From an uncultured bacterium (lineage in GTDB: Bacteria > Bacillota > Clostridia > Lachnospirales > Lachnospiraceae): 64,000 nt of DNA. The notes under the pieces were generated by a model that ran no database searches, was not told the DNA's origin, and was given only the letters and a program-made list of their open reading frames with translations. Within the stretch, counting starts at the first letter, position 1, and each line of letters begins with the position of its first letter. Both the position numbers and the translations under genes were made by a program. Below are positions 55,261 through 63,899 of this stretch, one piece after another. The stretch lies in assembly GCA_945949875.1 (NCBI GenBank), contig CAMFGH010000002.1, forward strand, positions 36,968-100,967, in the 5' to 3' direction.

Positions 55261-55373
55261 TTGCATCTCCTGAAGTATTTTTTATCATACCATTTTGTTT
55301 CATTTGTCTTTTAAATATTGCATGCTAAAATCATGACAATATTATACATCTTATAGCGTAACAGTTATATAAA

Positions 55374-55463
55374 TTATTCAGAAATTTCCTTTTCTTTTCC
55401 TTCAATTAAGATATCAATTATTTCCTTGTAATCTTTATAAAAGTTTACTTTTCTCCTTGTCAT
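55374..55463 (-). CDS. Small ORF of 29 aa coupled to the SGNH gene
   Basis: The ATG overlaps the stop of the SGNH gene as ATGA, a hallmark of translational coupling. The peptide is highly charged (MTRRKVNFYKDYKEIIDILI, then Glu/Lys-rich). No match is recognised. It may be a real small gene, the start of a decayed longer gene, or chance. Confidence 0.4.
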   Translation of the reverse strand: MTRRKVNFYKDYKEIIDILIEGKEKEISE

Positions 55464-57001
55464 GGTTCAATCATCCTAAAATCAACAACCATTTTCTCAT
55501 CTTCACCACATGTGATTGCAGCGATACCAACCGCCTTACGATAGTTGTTGTCAAAAACAACAATATGAATCCCGCTCTGATCTATTGCTACTTCTTCCCC
55601 ATTTACCTGAATACAGGGAATCCCATTTTCAACCGACAAGTGATAAGGTGTATCACCCCATTCACCCAAAACTCCATCTGCAGTCAATGCACCATCCGAT
55701 GAATTGGAATATTTTACCTGTTCATTTATGATGACACGGATTGCCTTTTCTCCATCCGGCTTCATTCCCCACCCGGCAAGAACATTTTGATCCGCTATAT
55801 TTTGCGGCCATTCGTAATCTCCTGAGGTTGCCAACAACAAAGAATACCGATCCCCAGATGCCAGTTCTGCCCATTCTGTAAGGGATTGTGTATTTCCCAT
55901 CTGACTTATGACTTCTGCACCACGCTGTACATCTTCTATTTGACTTTTTACAATTTCCGCATGAATCTCTTCTTCCTGTTTATATCTCTGATAATCAGTC
56001 TCCCAGGATACATATGCAGATTCTCCTCGATGATCCGGCAGATTATAGTTCTGAACAATATACTTTTCCAAGAATTCGGTATATTTAGCCGCTCCAAATA
56101 GATTAACGTGATTCTTATTATAGAAATCAGATGTAAAGTCAATTCTCATCTCTTTATAATATTCATTAGCATTCAGATAATCAAATCCATAACTTTCTAC
56201 GATGTCTTCAATCGTGTTATATTTTGCCTGATCCTCTTTTGCCAAATAGTAAGGACATACAACAAACAACGCATTCAGTTGCTCATCTCTACAATAGTTA
56301 AGCAGTTCATACAATATTTCAGACGCATTCTTCGAGAGTTCTGCACGTTCTTCTGTTTGGAAATCCGTTGGTTCTTCTAAATATGCATATTCATCTATCC
56401 ATTCCCATCCTTTATTTGGACTGACTCCAGCGTTATTCTTATACTTCCATGCGTCACTTTTTCCCAAATTTTCGATATTTGTATGATATTTCGCTATATC
56501 AAACAAATACGAAACGACATTTGTATCCTCTGGAATATTTCTGTATTTCAAATAATCCCCAATCAACTTATATCGTGCAATCGACGTCATGTCCATTCCA
56601 TCTGTTCCATTACGTAACCCTACTTCAGCTGGTTGATCTGAATAGTATTGAAAAGCACGTACATCTATCACAAACAGGTCTGGATTTTGAAATCTCCTTG
56701 TTTCTTCTATATATGCTTTGATATTCTCAGCCTGAATATCATTCGTAGCATAACTGTAAGAGGTAATTCCATAGTCGTTCCACGCTTTTAAGGGTTCCCA
56801 ATAAACAAATGCTGCACTGCCACCCACATACACCATATCCACATTTTCCTGTTTGATTCCCATCATGTGCACACGATCACATTCGGTAGTACGAAACAAA
56901 TATGTTACAGTGCAAAACACTTTAGCTAAAATAATGATAAATATTACAAAACCTACAAAGCTTACTATTTTTTTTCGATTCTTTTCTAACCATCTTTTCA
57001 T
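55460..57001 (-). CDS. SGNH-type membrane-anchored protein (DltD/AlgX-like)
   Basis: 513 aa. One N-terminal membrane helix (residues ~12-32), the rest extracytoplasmic. The SGNH fold is indicated by VDMVYVGGSAAFVYWEP with the nucleophile candidate S62, VIDVRAFQ as a second block, and NKNHVNLFGAAKY around residues 300-310 in the place of the DxxH block (Asp replaced by Asn or lying nearby). A C-terminal ~150-residue beta domain follows. In Dlt and alginate systems such proteins accept or transfer the acyl group delivered by an MBOAT protein. The upstream MBOAT and ACP genes make that role likely here. Confidence 0.85.
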   Translation of the reverse strand: MKRWLEKNRKKIVSFVGFVIFIIILAKVFCTVTYLFRTTECDRVHMMGIKQENVDMVYVGGSAAFVYWEPLKAWNDYGITSYSYATNDIQAENIKAYIEETRRFQNPDLFVIDVRAFQYYSDQPAEVGLRNGTDGMDMTSIARYKLIGDYLKYRNIPEDTNVVSYLFDIAKYHTNIENLGKSDAWKYKNNAGVSPNKGWEWIDEYAYLEEPTDFQTEERAELSKNASEILYELLNYCRDEQLNALFVVCPYYLAKEDQAKYNTIEDIVESYGFDYLNANEYYKEMRIDFTSDFYNKNHVNLFGAAKYTEFLEKYIVQNYNLPDHRGESAYVSWETDYQRYKQEEEIHAEIVKSQIEDVQRGAEVISQMGNTQSLTEWAELASGDRYSLLLATSGDYEWPQNIADQNVLAGWGMKPDGEKAIRVIINEQVKYSNSSDGALTADGVLGEWGDTPYHLSVENGIPCIQVNGEEVAIDQSGIHIVVFDNNYRKAVGIAAITCGEDEKMVVDFRMIEP

Positions 57002-57010
57002 ATGCTTTTA

Positions 57011-58570
57011 CTAAAATCCCTGATATATAAATTCTGCTGCACTATATCCAGGACCATACATCCCCCAGATCAACACTGCTAAGAACAAGCCAATCCAGAT
57101 AATCCACCTAAAAATAAAGCATTGTTTCTGCATCCAGATTCTGGCATATCCATATTTTTCCCTCAGCACGCCTGCAATAATAAGTACCAAAATTGACAAA
57201 AGGATTAGATTCACATCCCCATATGTAATCTCCAGGTCAAGGAAATTCCCATTAAAGAAAATCCATGGATTTGCATAATTCTTAACAAACACTACCTTTC
57301 CAGCATCTTTGATTAGTGTAATACCTCCCGATATTCCAACGCCAAAAAACACTGCCCCAATTGCGTATATGACATAAGTTCTAATGGATTGAAATAAATG
57401 CCATGCAAAACTTTCTGTTTTCATCCCCATACTCGTTGTGACTTTGGTAAAAAAGGGAGTAAGCAGTTCTCCTAGCATGAGGATAATCCAATACCATAAA
57501 CTCACTCCTACGATATACTGCACTCCTCCATGCCATATTCCCATGACCATCCATAAAAAGAACATGCCAACAGCATTCACCAGAAACTTTCCTGTCTTTT
57601 TCCCAAACCGCTTTTTTGTCACCTTTCCTAACTTTATCATTGGTTTGGATTTCAGCAGGGGATACAGCACATAATCCTTTGCCCATGCGCCAAGAGTAAT
57701 GTGCCACCGCTGCCAGAATTCCTGAGATGTCCTAGAGAAAAAAGGATTTCTAAAGTTTTCTGCCAGCCTAATATCAAACAGTTCTGCTGTTCCTAAAACA
57801 ATATCCATACAACCGGAAAAATCTGCATACATCTGCAGTGGATACATTAAAATAGCTATCCATGAATAAAACCCGGTAAACTCTCCCGGATTCCCGGCAA
57901 TCTTGGACACAATTTCGCCAACTCTCTCAGCCAGAACAATTTTCTTAAAAAATCCAAAAAGAATTCTCTGGGCACCAAAGGCAATATTCTGGTATTTAAA
58001 TTGATGTTTCTCAAATAGGCATTCTAACTGGGAATATCTGCTGATTGGTCCAGTTGTCAATTGTGGGAAAAAGGCTGTAAATAGAAACAGTTTTAAAGGA
58101 TTCTTCTGCGGCTCGATATTTTCCCAATAACAATCAATGATATATCCCAGAATCTGAAGGGTATAATACCCCATTCCCAAAGCTGCTACCAACTGCATAT
58201 TTAGTAATGAATCTACACCAGGAATATATATACGTAAAATAAGGCTTTGAGCGCAGAATGCCCATAAGCCTTTTCCTTTTAAAATGAACCAAATTAATAT
58301 ATTTATAAAAATAGCAATTATGGTTACTATAAAGGGTACTTTTAACCCATGATTTTCCTTTTCTCTATACTTCTTCATCCACATCGTAGACAGATAAGCT
58401 ATCAATGTTGAGAAAATCAAATACACTATGGTATAAGGTGTTGCTGCCATATAATAGAAAACCAAACTAAGAACCAATAGCTCTAGCCACTGAATTCTCT
58501 TCGGAACTATATAATAAATTCCTACGCCCACTGTAATAAGAACCAAATAGCTAAAAGATGTGATTGTCAT
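57011..58570 (-). CDS. MBOAT-family acyltransferase (DltB/AlgI-like)
   Basis: 519 aa polytopic protein. Signature regions are FFPQLTTGPISRYSQLE, EFWQRWHITLGAWAKDYVLYPLL and MVMGIWHGGVQYIVG with the conserved catalytic His. These proteins move an acyl group from a cytoplasmic carrier through the membrane to an outer acceptor. Here the ACP stop is 1 nt upstream and the SGNH gene 9 nt downstream, the same set as DltC-DltB-DltD. The acyl group is unlikely to be D-alanine, since no DltA-like adenylation gene is present. Confidence 0.93.
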   Translation of the reverse strand: MTITSFSYLVLITVGVGIYYIVPKRIQWLELLVLSLVFYYMAATPYTIVYLIFSTLIAYLSTMWMKKYREKENHGLKVPFIVTIIAIFINILIWFILKGKGLWAFCAQSLILRIYIPGVDSLLNMQLVAALGMGYYTLQILGYIIDCYWENIEPQKNPLKLFLFTAFFPQLTTGPISRYSQLECLFEKHQFKYQNIAFGAQRILFGFFKKIVLAERVGEIVSKIAGNPGEFTGFYSWIAILMYPLQMYADFSGCMDIVLGTAELFDIRLAENFRNPFFSRTSQEFWQRWHITLGAWAKDYVLYPLLKSKPMIKLGKVTKKRFGKKTGKFLVNAVGMFFLWMVMGIWHGGVQYIVGVSLWYWIILMLGELLTPFFTKVTTSMGMKTESFAWHLFQSIRTYVIYAIGAVFFGVGISGGITLIKDAGKVVFVKNYANPWIFFNGNFLDLEITYGDVNLILLSILVLIIAGVLREKYGYARIWMQKQCFIFRWIIWIGLFLAVLIWGMYGPGYSAAEFIYQGF

Positions 58571-58571
58571 A

Positions 58572-58814
58572 TTACTTTCCCATCTCCATTATGATATCAA
58601 CCATTTCCCCTACATTCTTCATGGTTACGACTTTTCCCATGGGAATTTTAAAACCAAATTCTTCTTCTACCCCTACAATCAGATTAATGTGTTCAAAAGA
58701 ATCCCATCCGTCCACATCATCTGCTACCGTTTCATCATGAAGTTCGATAGATTCATCATCCAACACCTCTCTGAATACGTTGTTTAATCTTTCATACACT
58801 TCTTCTCTTGTCAT
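58572..58814 (-). CDS. Acyl carrier protein
   Basis: 80 aa with four-helix ACP pattern. The phosphopantetheine site is S39 in VDGWDSFEHINLIV. It is acidic, as usual. The ribosome site AGGAGAAAG is good. It is separated from MBOAT by 1 nt and from the MaoC-like gene by 117 nt, where a small hairpin (GATTCGT/ACGAATC) lies. It probably carries the short acyl group made by the upstream enzymes and hands it to the MBOAT protein. Confidence 0.93.
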   Translation of the reverse strand: MTREEVYERLNNVFREVLDDESIELHDETVADDVDGWDSFEHINLIVGVEEEFGFKIPMGKVVTMKNVGEMVDIIMEMGK

Positions 58815-58931
58815 TTTTCTTTCTCCTAATATACTATTTCTATTATTACTTTTTGTTATACTGATATATCTTTTCTAACGATTCGTCCCCAGTTTAACGA
58901 ATCTATCTTATCACGAAACGCATCTCAATAT

Positions 58932-59360
58932 CTACCTCATAACCATCACTTTCATTTTTGCTCTGGACACCGTTTTCTGGTTCTGGTTTTTTATCACAAC
59001 CTTCAACCGAATAAGCCCCAGCGCCTCATTTTTATCGATTACTTCCCCTTCCACAGTCAGTTCATCTCCGGCAAAAACCGGTTTCAAAAAAGACAGTTCA
59101 TCAAAACTATGTATCAGACTATACTTCCCCGGCAGATACATTCCTGCCATGGTAGAGTATAAAGAAGCAGTAAGCATACCAAAGGAAACATGGCCTGGGA
59201 ATTTGCCTTCCCCAATTTCCTGTGCAAATACATCATCCTGATGCAGCGGATTTTCATCCCCTGAAATGGTCCGAAATGCATCCTCCATTTCTTTCGTTAT
59301 GGTTCGTTTAAAGGAGGCTTTTAACCCAGGCTCTATTTCAGAAAGCACAAACTCATTCAT
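58932..59360 (-). CDS. MaoC-like hotdog hydratase/dehydratase
   Basis: 142 aa single hotdog domain. The hydratase-2 motif is intact: SGDENPLHQDDVFA with D35 and H40 as the catalytic pair, and the later GDELTVEGEV is also typical. Members hydrate enoyl-thioesters or remove water from 3-hydroxyacyl-thioesters. It directly abuts the C-terminal transketolase gene (start codon next to its stop). A role on an ACP-bound intermediate is likely from context. Confidence 0.9.
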   Translation of the reverse strand: MNEFVLSEIEPGLKASFKRTITKEMEDAFRTISGDENPLHQDDVFAQEIGEGKFPGHVSFGMLTASLYSTMAGMYLPGKYSLIHSFDELSFLKPVFAGDELTVEGEVIDKNEALGLIRLKVVIKNQNQKTVSRAKMKVMVMR

Positions 59361-60275
59361 TTATAGCGCCTCCTTGATCTTTTTATAAATGCTCTCCGCA
59401 TCCAGACCATTGGCTTTTCTTACCATCTTCAGGGTTCCATAGCCGGATGCAAATACGTCTTGTATTCCAATCGGATACACCCTCGCGGATACACCATGAT
59501 AAGCCAGGGTTTCTGCCACCAGGCTTCCAAGTCCACCGTGAATGTTATGTTCTTCCACAGTAAATATCTTTTTTATATTCTTTGCTGTTTCCAGAACGTC
59601 TTTTTCTCCAAAAGGTTTCATTGTCACTACATTCTTTAATTGTACGGATATGCCATCTCTTTCCAGCATCTCTGCTGCTTTATCAGCTTCTTCCAGGATG
59701 CTTCCTGTTACATAAATAGCAATGTCCTTTCCGGCTCTGATCAGATCATTGCTGCAAAGATCCAGTTTATAATCTTCCTCGAAAAATTCCTCTTCATTGT
59801 TCATTCCGATTTTGATATACACCGGTCCCTTATGCTCGTATGCAATTCTTACACACTCAGCAACCTGCATGGGAGTACCCGGTGACAAAATCATCAAATT
59901 CGGGATTGCCCTCAGTACCGCAATATCCTCTGTGGTATGATGGGTAGGTCCTAAAGAACTCCAGGAAAGTCCGCTTCCCATTCCCACGATTTTCACATTC
60001 AGATTTTGAAAGCAGACATCATCCCGGATAAATTCCATGGAACGATAGGCCAGGAAAGCCCCTGCAGTAAACACAAAGGGGATTTTTCCTACCGATGCCA
60101 TTCCGGCAGCTGCTGCAACCATATTCTCTTCCCCGATACCAAAATTATAGATTTGATCCGGAAAATTTCTACGAAACATTTCATCATAGCCGGTTCCACT
60201 GTCTGCCAGCAAATGAAGCACGTTGGAATCCAGCTCGGCCAGCTCCATCAATTTACTTATATAAGAACGATTCAT
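59361..60275 (-). CDS. Transketolase, C-terminal subunit
   Basis: 304 aa: the pyrimidine-binding domain (with the conserved Glu in FGIGEENMVAAAAG that activates thiamine diphosphate) and the C-terminal domain (VTMKPFGEKDVLE...TVEEHNIHGGLGSLVAE). GLGPTHHTTEDIAVLRA-type residues (SLGPTHHTTEDIAVLR) are present. It lies 3 nt downstream of the N-terminal half, so the two form one enzyme. Split transketolases occur in archaea, in some bacteria and in natural-product pathways, where they move two-carbon ketol units. Confidence 0.93.
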   Translation of the reverse strand: MNRSYISKLMELAELDSNVLHLLADSGTGYDEMFRRNFPDQIYNFGIGEENMVAAAAGMASVGKIPFVFTAGAFLAYRSMEFIRDDVCFQNLNVKIVGMGSGLSWSSLGPTHHTTEDIAVLRAIPNLMILSPGTPMQVAECVRIAYEHKGPVYIKIGMNNEEEFFEEDYKLDLCSNDLIRAGKDIAIYVTGSILEEADKAAEMLERDGISVQLKNVVTMKPFGEKDVLETAKNIKKIFTVEEHNIHGGLGSLVAETLAYHGVSARVYPIGIQDVFASGYGTLKMVRKANGLDAESIYKKIKEAL

Positions 60276-60278
60276 GCT

Positions 60279-61112
60279 TTACTCCAATTCTGAATCACTG
60301 ATGCCCAGTTCTTCTTTAAATACCTTTAATTCTTTCCGTCCCGGAAGTCTGAAATGCCAGTTAGGATTGTTCTCCATGATGGAGACACCTTTCCCCTTAA
60401 TGGTATGGGCTATTACCAGTCTGGGTTTTCCTTTGACCAGATCCTGCTTCATCACATCACAAAAAGCTTCCACATCATGCCCATCCACCTCTTTTACATC
60501 CCAGCCGAAGGATTCCCATTTTTCCTTCCAACGGGTTTCTCCTATTGTCTTATCCACAAAATCCATTTTCTGGATCCGGTTACTATCCAGTATAGCCACC
60601 AGATTGTCTACGCCAAACCCGGGAGCTGTCATGACAGCTTCCCAGACTGTTCCCTCCTGGCATTCTCCATCTCCCAGCATAACGTATACCTTTGCCGGAC
60701 TATGGTTCATTTTCAGTGCCATAGCTATCCCCAGTCCCATGGACAAGCCATGCCCCAGCGAACCTGTAGTGGCCTCCACCCAGGCACAGTCCCTCATACA
60801 GGGTTCTCCACCGATTTCCGCATTTTCCTGCAAATAGGACGCATATGCCGATTCTTTTATCAGCCCTGCCCTGCACAGCACCGCATAAAGAGCAAGGCCG
60901 GCATGTCCCTTGCTTAAAACGAACCGGTCTCTATCATTCCATTTGGGATTTTGAGGATCATATCTAAGTATCCCCTTTTGATATAAGGCATATATCATTT
61001 CCAGACTGGAATAACAGGATGCCAGATGAGCCATCCCACCTTTATACCCGGTTATGAAGATCTGTTTTCTTAATTCCAATAAATCTTTTTCTACTTCTAC
61101 TGTATTAGCCAA
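60279..61112 (-). CDS. Transketolase, N-terminal subunit
   Basis: 277 aa with the diphosphate-binding domain: SKGHAGLALYAVL, TGSLGHGLSMGLGIA and the thiamine diphosphate motif GDGECQEGTVWEA...ILDSN. The start is a TTG that has GAGG about 9 nt upstream and overlaps the upstream stop by 8 nt; the first ATG is 26 codons further in, inside the conserved helix. Together with the C-terminal half it should act on a ketose phosphate. A link to the ACP and FkbH-like proteins is suggested by the operon. Confidence 0.92.
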   Translation of the reverse strand: MANTVEVEKDLLELRKQIFITGYKGGMAHLASCYSSLEMIYALYQKGILRYDPQNPKWNDRDRFVLSKGHAGLALYAVLCRAGLIKESAYASYLQENAEIGGEPCMRDCAWVEATTGSLGHGLSMGLGIAMALKMNHSPAKVYVMLGDGECQEGTVWEAVMTAPGFGVDNLVAILDSNRIQKMDFVDKTIGETRWKEKWESFGWDVKEVDGHDVEAFCDVMKQDLVKGKPRLVIAHTIKGKGVSIMENNPNWHFRLPGRKELKVFKEELGISDSELE

Positions 61113-61962
61113 ATTCCGTTACCTCATCTGAATCGATTCCAATCCCACCGCAATAGGGGATAGCATCTATAAATCTCATTTCCTCATCTGTCAGTTCAAA
61201 ATCAAACACATCTATATTCTGATAAAGTCTCTCTCTATTGGAAGTCTTAGGGATGACCATGAGCCCCTGTTGAATCTCCCACCGTAAACAGATCTGTGCA
61301 GGGGTTTTCCCTTTCTGCTCAGCCATCTCCAGTAATTCTTTTCTTTGTAAAATCTGTCCGTTCCCAAGAGGGCTGCTTGCTTCCATCTGAATCCCTTTCT
61401 GCAGACAGTATTTCATGATTTCCTCCTGCCTCATTCCGGGATGAAGCTCCATCTGATTCAAAAAGGGTATGATTTCTGCTGTTTTGCTTAAGGCTTCCAG
61501 ATGATGTTCTTTGAAATTACAGACTCCTATTGTCTTTACATAGCCGTCTCTGTATAGTGCTTCCATCCCACGCCAGGTCTCTGCATTGATTTCCGCCCAG
61601 TTCTCATACAATTTCATGGATGCCGGCCAATGGATCAGATAGATATCCAGATAATCTGTTTTCAGTTTTTTTAAAGACCTTTTACATGCTTCCTGTACTG
61701 CATCGTAGCCTCTGCTTGTATTCCAGACCTTATCCGACAGAATAAGCTCTGATCTGGGGATTCCTGCCTCTGCTATAGCCTTTGCCACAGCGATTTCATT
61801 GCTGTAAGCCGCCGCGGTATCAATCAGACGATATCCTGCATCATAGGCATTTTTTATCAGAGATTTCATAATCTCACGGTCTGTTATCTGCCAGGTTCCC
61901 ATACCAATCTGTGGCAAAGATGTACCATCTCTAAGGGTAATTTCTCTCACTTTATCTGTCAT
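61105..61962 (-). CDS. Aldo/keto reductase
   Basis: 285 aa TIM-barrel reductase. The tetrad is present: D and Y in RLIDTAAAYSNE, K in LSDKVWN and H in YLIHWPAS. The NADPH-binding IPKTSNRERLYQNI is near the C-terminus. It belongs to the 2,5-diketo-gluconate reductase-like group, which reduces small ketones or aldehydes. Here it may reduce a keto group on the acyl unit or its precursor. The ribosome site AAGGGAATAT is good. It is a different type from the Fe-S aldo/keto reductase at 18011. Confidence 0.92.
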   Translation of the reverse strand: MTDKVREITLRDGTSLPQIGMGTWQITDREIMKSLIKNAYDAGYRLIDTAAAYSNEIAVAKAIAEAGIPRSELILSDKVWNTSRGYDAVQEACKRSLKKLKTDYLDIYLIHWPASMKLYENWAEINAETWRGMEALYRDGYVKTIGVCNFKEHHLEALSKTAEIIPFLNQMELHPGMRQEEIMKYCLQKGIQMEASSPLGNGQILQRKELLEMAEQKGKTPAQICLRWEIQQGLMVIPKTSNRERLYQNIDVFDFELTDEEMRFIDAIPYCGGIGIDSDEVTEFG

Positions 61963-62017
61963 ATATTCCCTTTTCTCTTCTGTCTTTTCTGTTCTATCAT
62001 CATCGGTCCCACATGTT

Positions 62018-63826
62018 CTAGCCCTGCTTTTCCGGTTCGTTTACAGAAATCACATGTTGTTTCTTCTCGTATTCTTCCGGAATCACATACTCCCAGACTG
62101 TATTTCCTTCTTCATCTTCCGAGACTTTCGAAAATCCCTGTAATCCGTAGAAATCCTTCACCATAGCATTTTTCGCTGTGGGATAATAATAGCCTATGAT
62201 CTTCTTGATTCCTATTGTTTTGGCTTTCTCCACCAGTTCATCCATCATGGCAAATTCCATATCGCGTTTCAGCACTCTGCAGCTCATAAGCCACAATTCC
62301 ATATGGAGTTCATCCCGGTTTTCTCCCTGGATTTTTCCGATGACTGTACTTACTACTCCGCTGTCTCCAAACTTGTCCCCCAGCTTTCCGTATAAAGTGA
62401 TATGATCCTTATCCCGGGCAACCTCTTCGATTTCGGACTGGCTGTAGCGCTTTGTGGTTAAATTAAACTGATTGCTCTTATTGGTAAGCTGAGCAATACG
62501 GGACATATACATAGGATTGAAGCTATCGATTTCTCCCTTCATCTCCAGAGATTTCAGATAATCCTCATAACTGGAAAATGTCGCCTGAAGTTTACTTCTT
62601 TTTGCATTTTCCTGATACATTTCTGTTCTCTTCAAATCATCCTGAGACAAAACCGTCACTTCAAAGAATCCCGACTTATCAATGGTCTGGATATAATGCT
62701 CTACGCCCTCGATTTCCGGAACTGCCACTCCCGGAATCTGAGCCTCAATGATCGCCCTTTCTGCCGGATTATCATCCACAAATACAAAGCTTTCAGGAAG
62801 CAATGTCATTTCGGAAGCTGTCTCGGCAAGATTGGCGCTCTTTGGATTCCAGTTTGCTTTTATATTTACAAAATCCTCCTCATGAAGCACACTATCCGGT
62901 CTTGCAAGACCTGACAGCGCATTTTCCTTCTCATTTTTGGAGTTAATAGTCAAAAGGACTCCCAGTTGTTTATGTAATTTCAGATAATCCTGAAACTCAC
63001 TATAGGTCTGTGCCAAAGAAGTTTCCTGCCCAATCTCAATATTCTCTGCACCATCATCTCCGACGATTCCGCCCCAGAGTGTGTTATCCAGATCCAGATT
63101 AAAGGCTTTCTTATTCTTTCCATAAATGGATTTTATGATATTTGCCACATTAAAAGATAAGTACGGTATGGCAGGTACTGCAACTGCATACTTGTACATA
63201 TGCCAATAAAATGGATCTGCCCATTTATCCAGCCCGTAGGAAGCTGAAATATAATTGATATCACAAATATAAAAGTTATCATGGTTCTGTGCATAATCAT
63301 AAAAAGCACAGTTTAACATGGTCACAAAATTTACTCTGCCATGATAGTCACTGGCATCTTTGTTGCCCATCAGCCTGAAAAATGGAAGTTCAAAATTGTT
63401 CTGAATCACCGGGCAATGATAGGTCTGTTCCAGATGCTCCCACAATCCATAAAATTTTTGTACTACCTGATCTCTTTTTTGCTCTACCACTTCTTTACTG
63501 TCCGAAAGAAGTGGAAATTCTCCAATATTTCTGATACAGGTGCAAACATAAATCAAATCCGGTTCAAATGCCTCCAATTGCGGATTAGTAAACATTCCAT
63601 CCTCATAATACTGATTGTATTCTGATTCATAGAAAGATGGCTTTATTCCGTAATGAAGCAGAAAAAGTTCCAGCACCAGCTTAATATTCTGGGTTGTCTG
63701 TCCACCCAGAATAGCAATCTTTTTTTCCATAAAATTTACATCCGGATTTTCCAGCATTCTCCGCTTCAGGGATTTTTTCTGTTTCAGTATTTTTTCTGCA
63801 TCAAAAGGGTATTGTAGTTCTTTCAT
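62018..63826 (-). CDS. FkbH-like HAD-IIIC protein (glyceryl-ACP synthase type)
   Basis: 602 aa from ATG 63826 (the TTG 12 nt upstream is less likely). The N-terminal ~200 residues resemble the SGNH-like part of FkbH proteins (IAILGGQTTQNIK). The HAD catalytic motif is FNLDLDNTLWGGIVGDDG with D245 and D247; a C-terminal GNAT-like domain (residues ~440-590, LWLMSCRVLKRDMEFAMMDE) ends the protein. Known FkbH proteins take 1,3-bisphosphoglycerate, dephosphorylate it and load glyceryl onto an ACP. With an ACP in the same operon, the same reaction is likely, though not shown. Confidence 0.9.
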   Translation of the reverse strand: MKELQYPFDAEKILKQKKSLKRRMLENPDVNFMEKKIAILGGQTTQNIKLVLELFLLHYGIKPSFYESEYNQYYEDGMFTNPQLEAFEPDLIYVCTCIRNIGEFPLLSDSKEVVEQKRDQVVQKFYGLWEHLEQTYHCPVIQNNFELPFFRLMGNKDASDYHGRVNFVTMLNCAFYDYAQNHDNFYICDINYISASYGLDKWADPFYWHMYKYAVAVPAIPYLSFNVANIIKSIYGKNKKAFNLDLDNTLWGGIVGDDGAENIEIGQETSLAQTYSEFQDYLKLHKQLGVLLTINSKNEKENALSGLARPDSVLHEEDFVNIKANWNPKSANLAETASEMTLLPESFVFVDDNPAERAIIEAQIPGVAVPEIEGVEHYIQTIDKSGFFEVTVLSQDDLKRTEMYQENAKRSKLQATFSSYEDYLKSLEMKGEIDSFNPMYMSRIAQLTNKSNQFNLTTKRYSQSEIEEVARDKDHITLYGKLGDKFGDSGVVSTVIGKIQGENRDELHMELWLMSCRVLKRDMEFAMMDELVEKAKTIGIKKIIGYYYPTAKNAMVKDFYGLQGFSKVSEDEEGNTVWEYVIPEEYEKKQHVISVNEPEKQG

Positions 63827-63899
63827 ATTCACTCTCAATTATTTATATATAAATTTATTTACTTTAGCTGATATTTAGTTTTTTATGTAAAAATGCCAA

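Noticed and set aside
57011-58814. Canonical dlt operon (D-alanylation of teichoic acid)
   Set aside because: No DltA-like D-alanine ligase is present, and the upstream genes encode FkbH, transketolase and MaoC-type enzymes.
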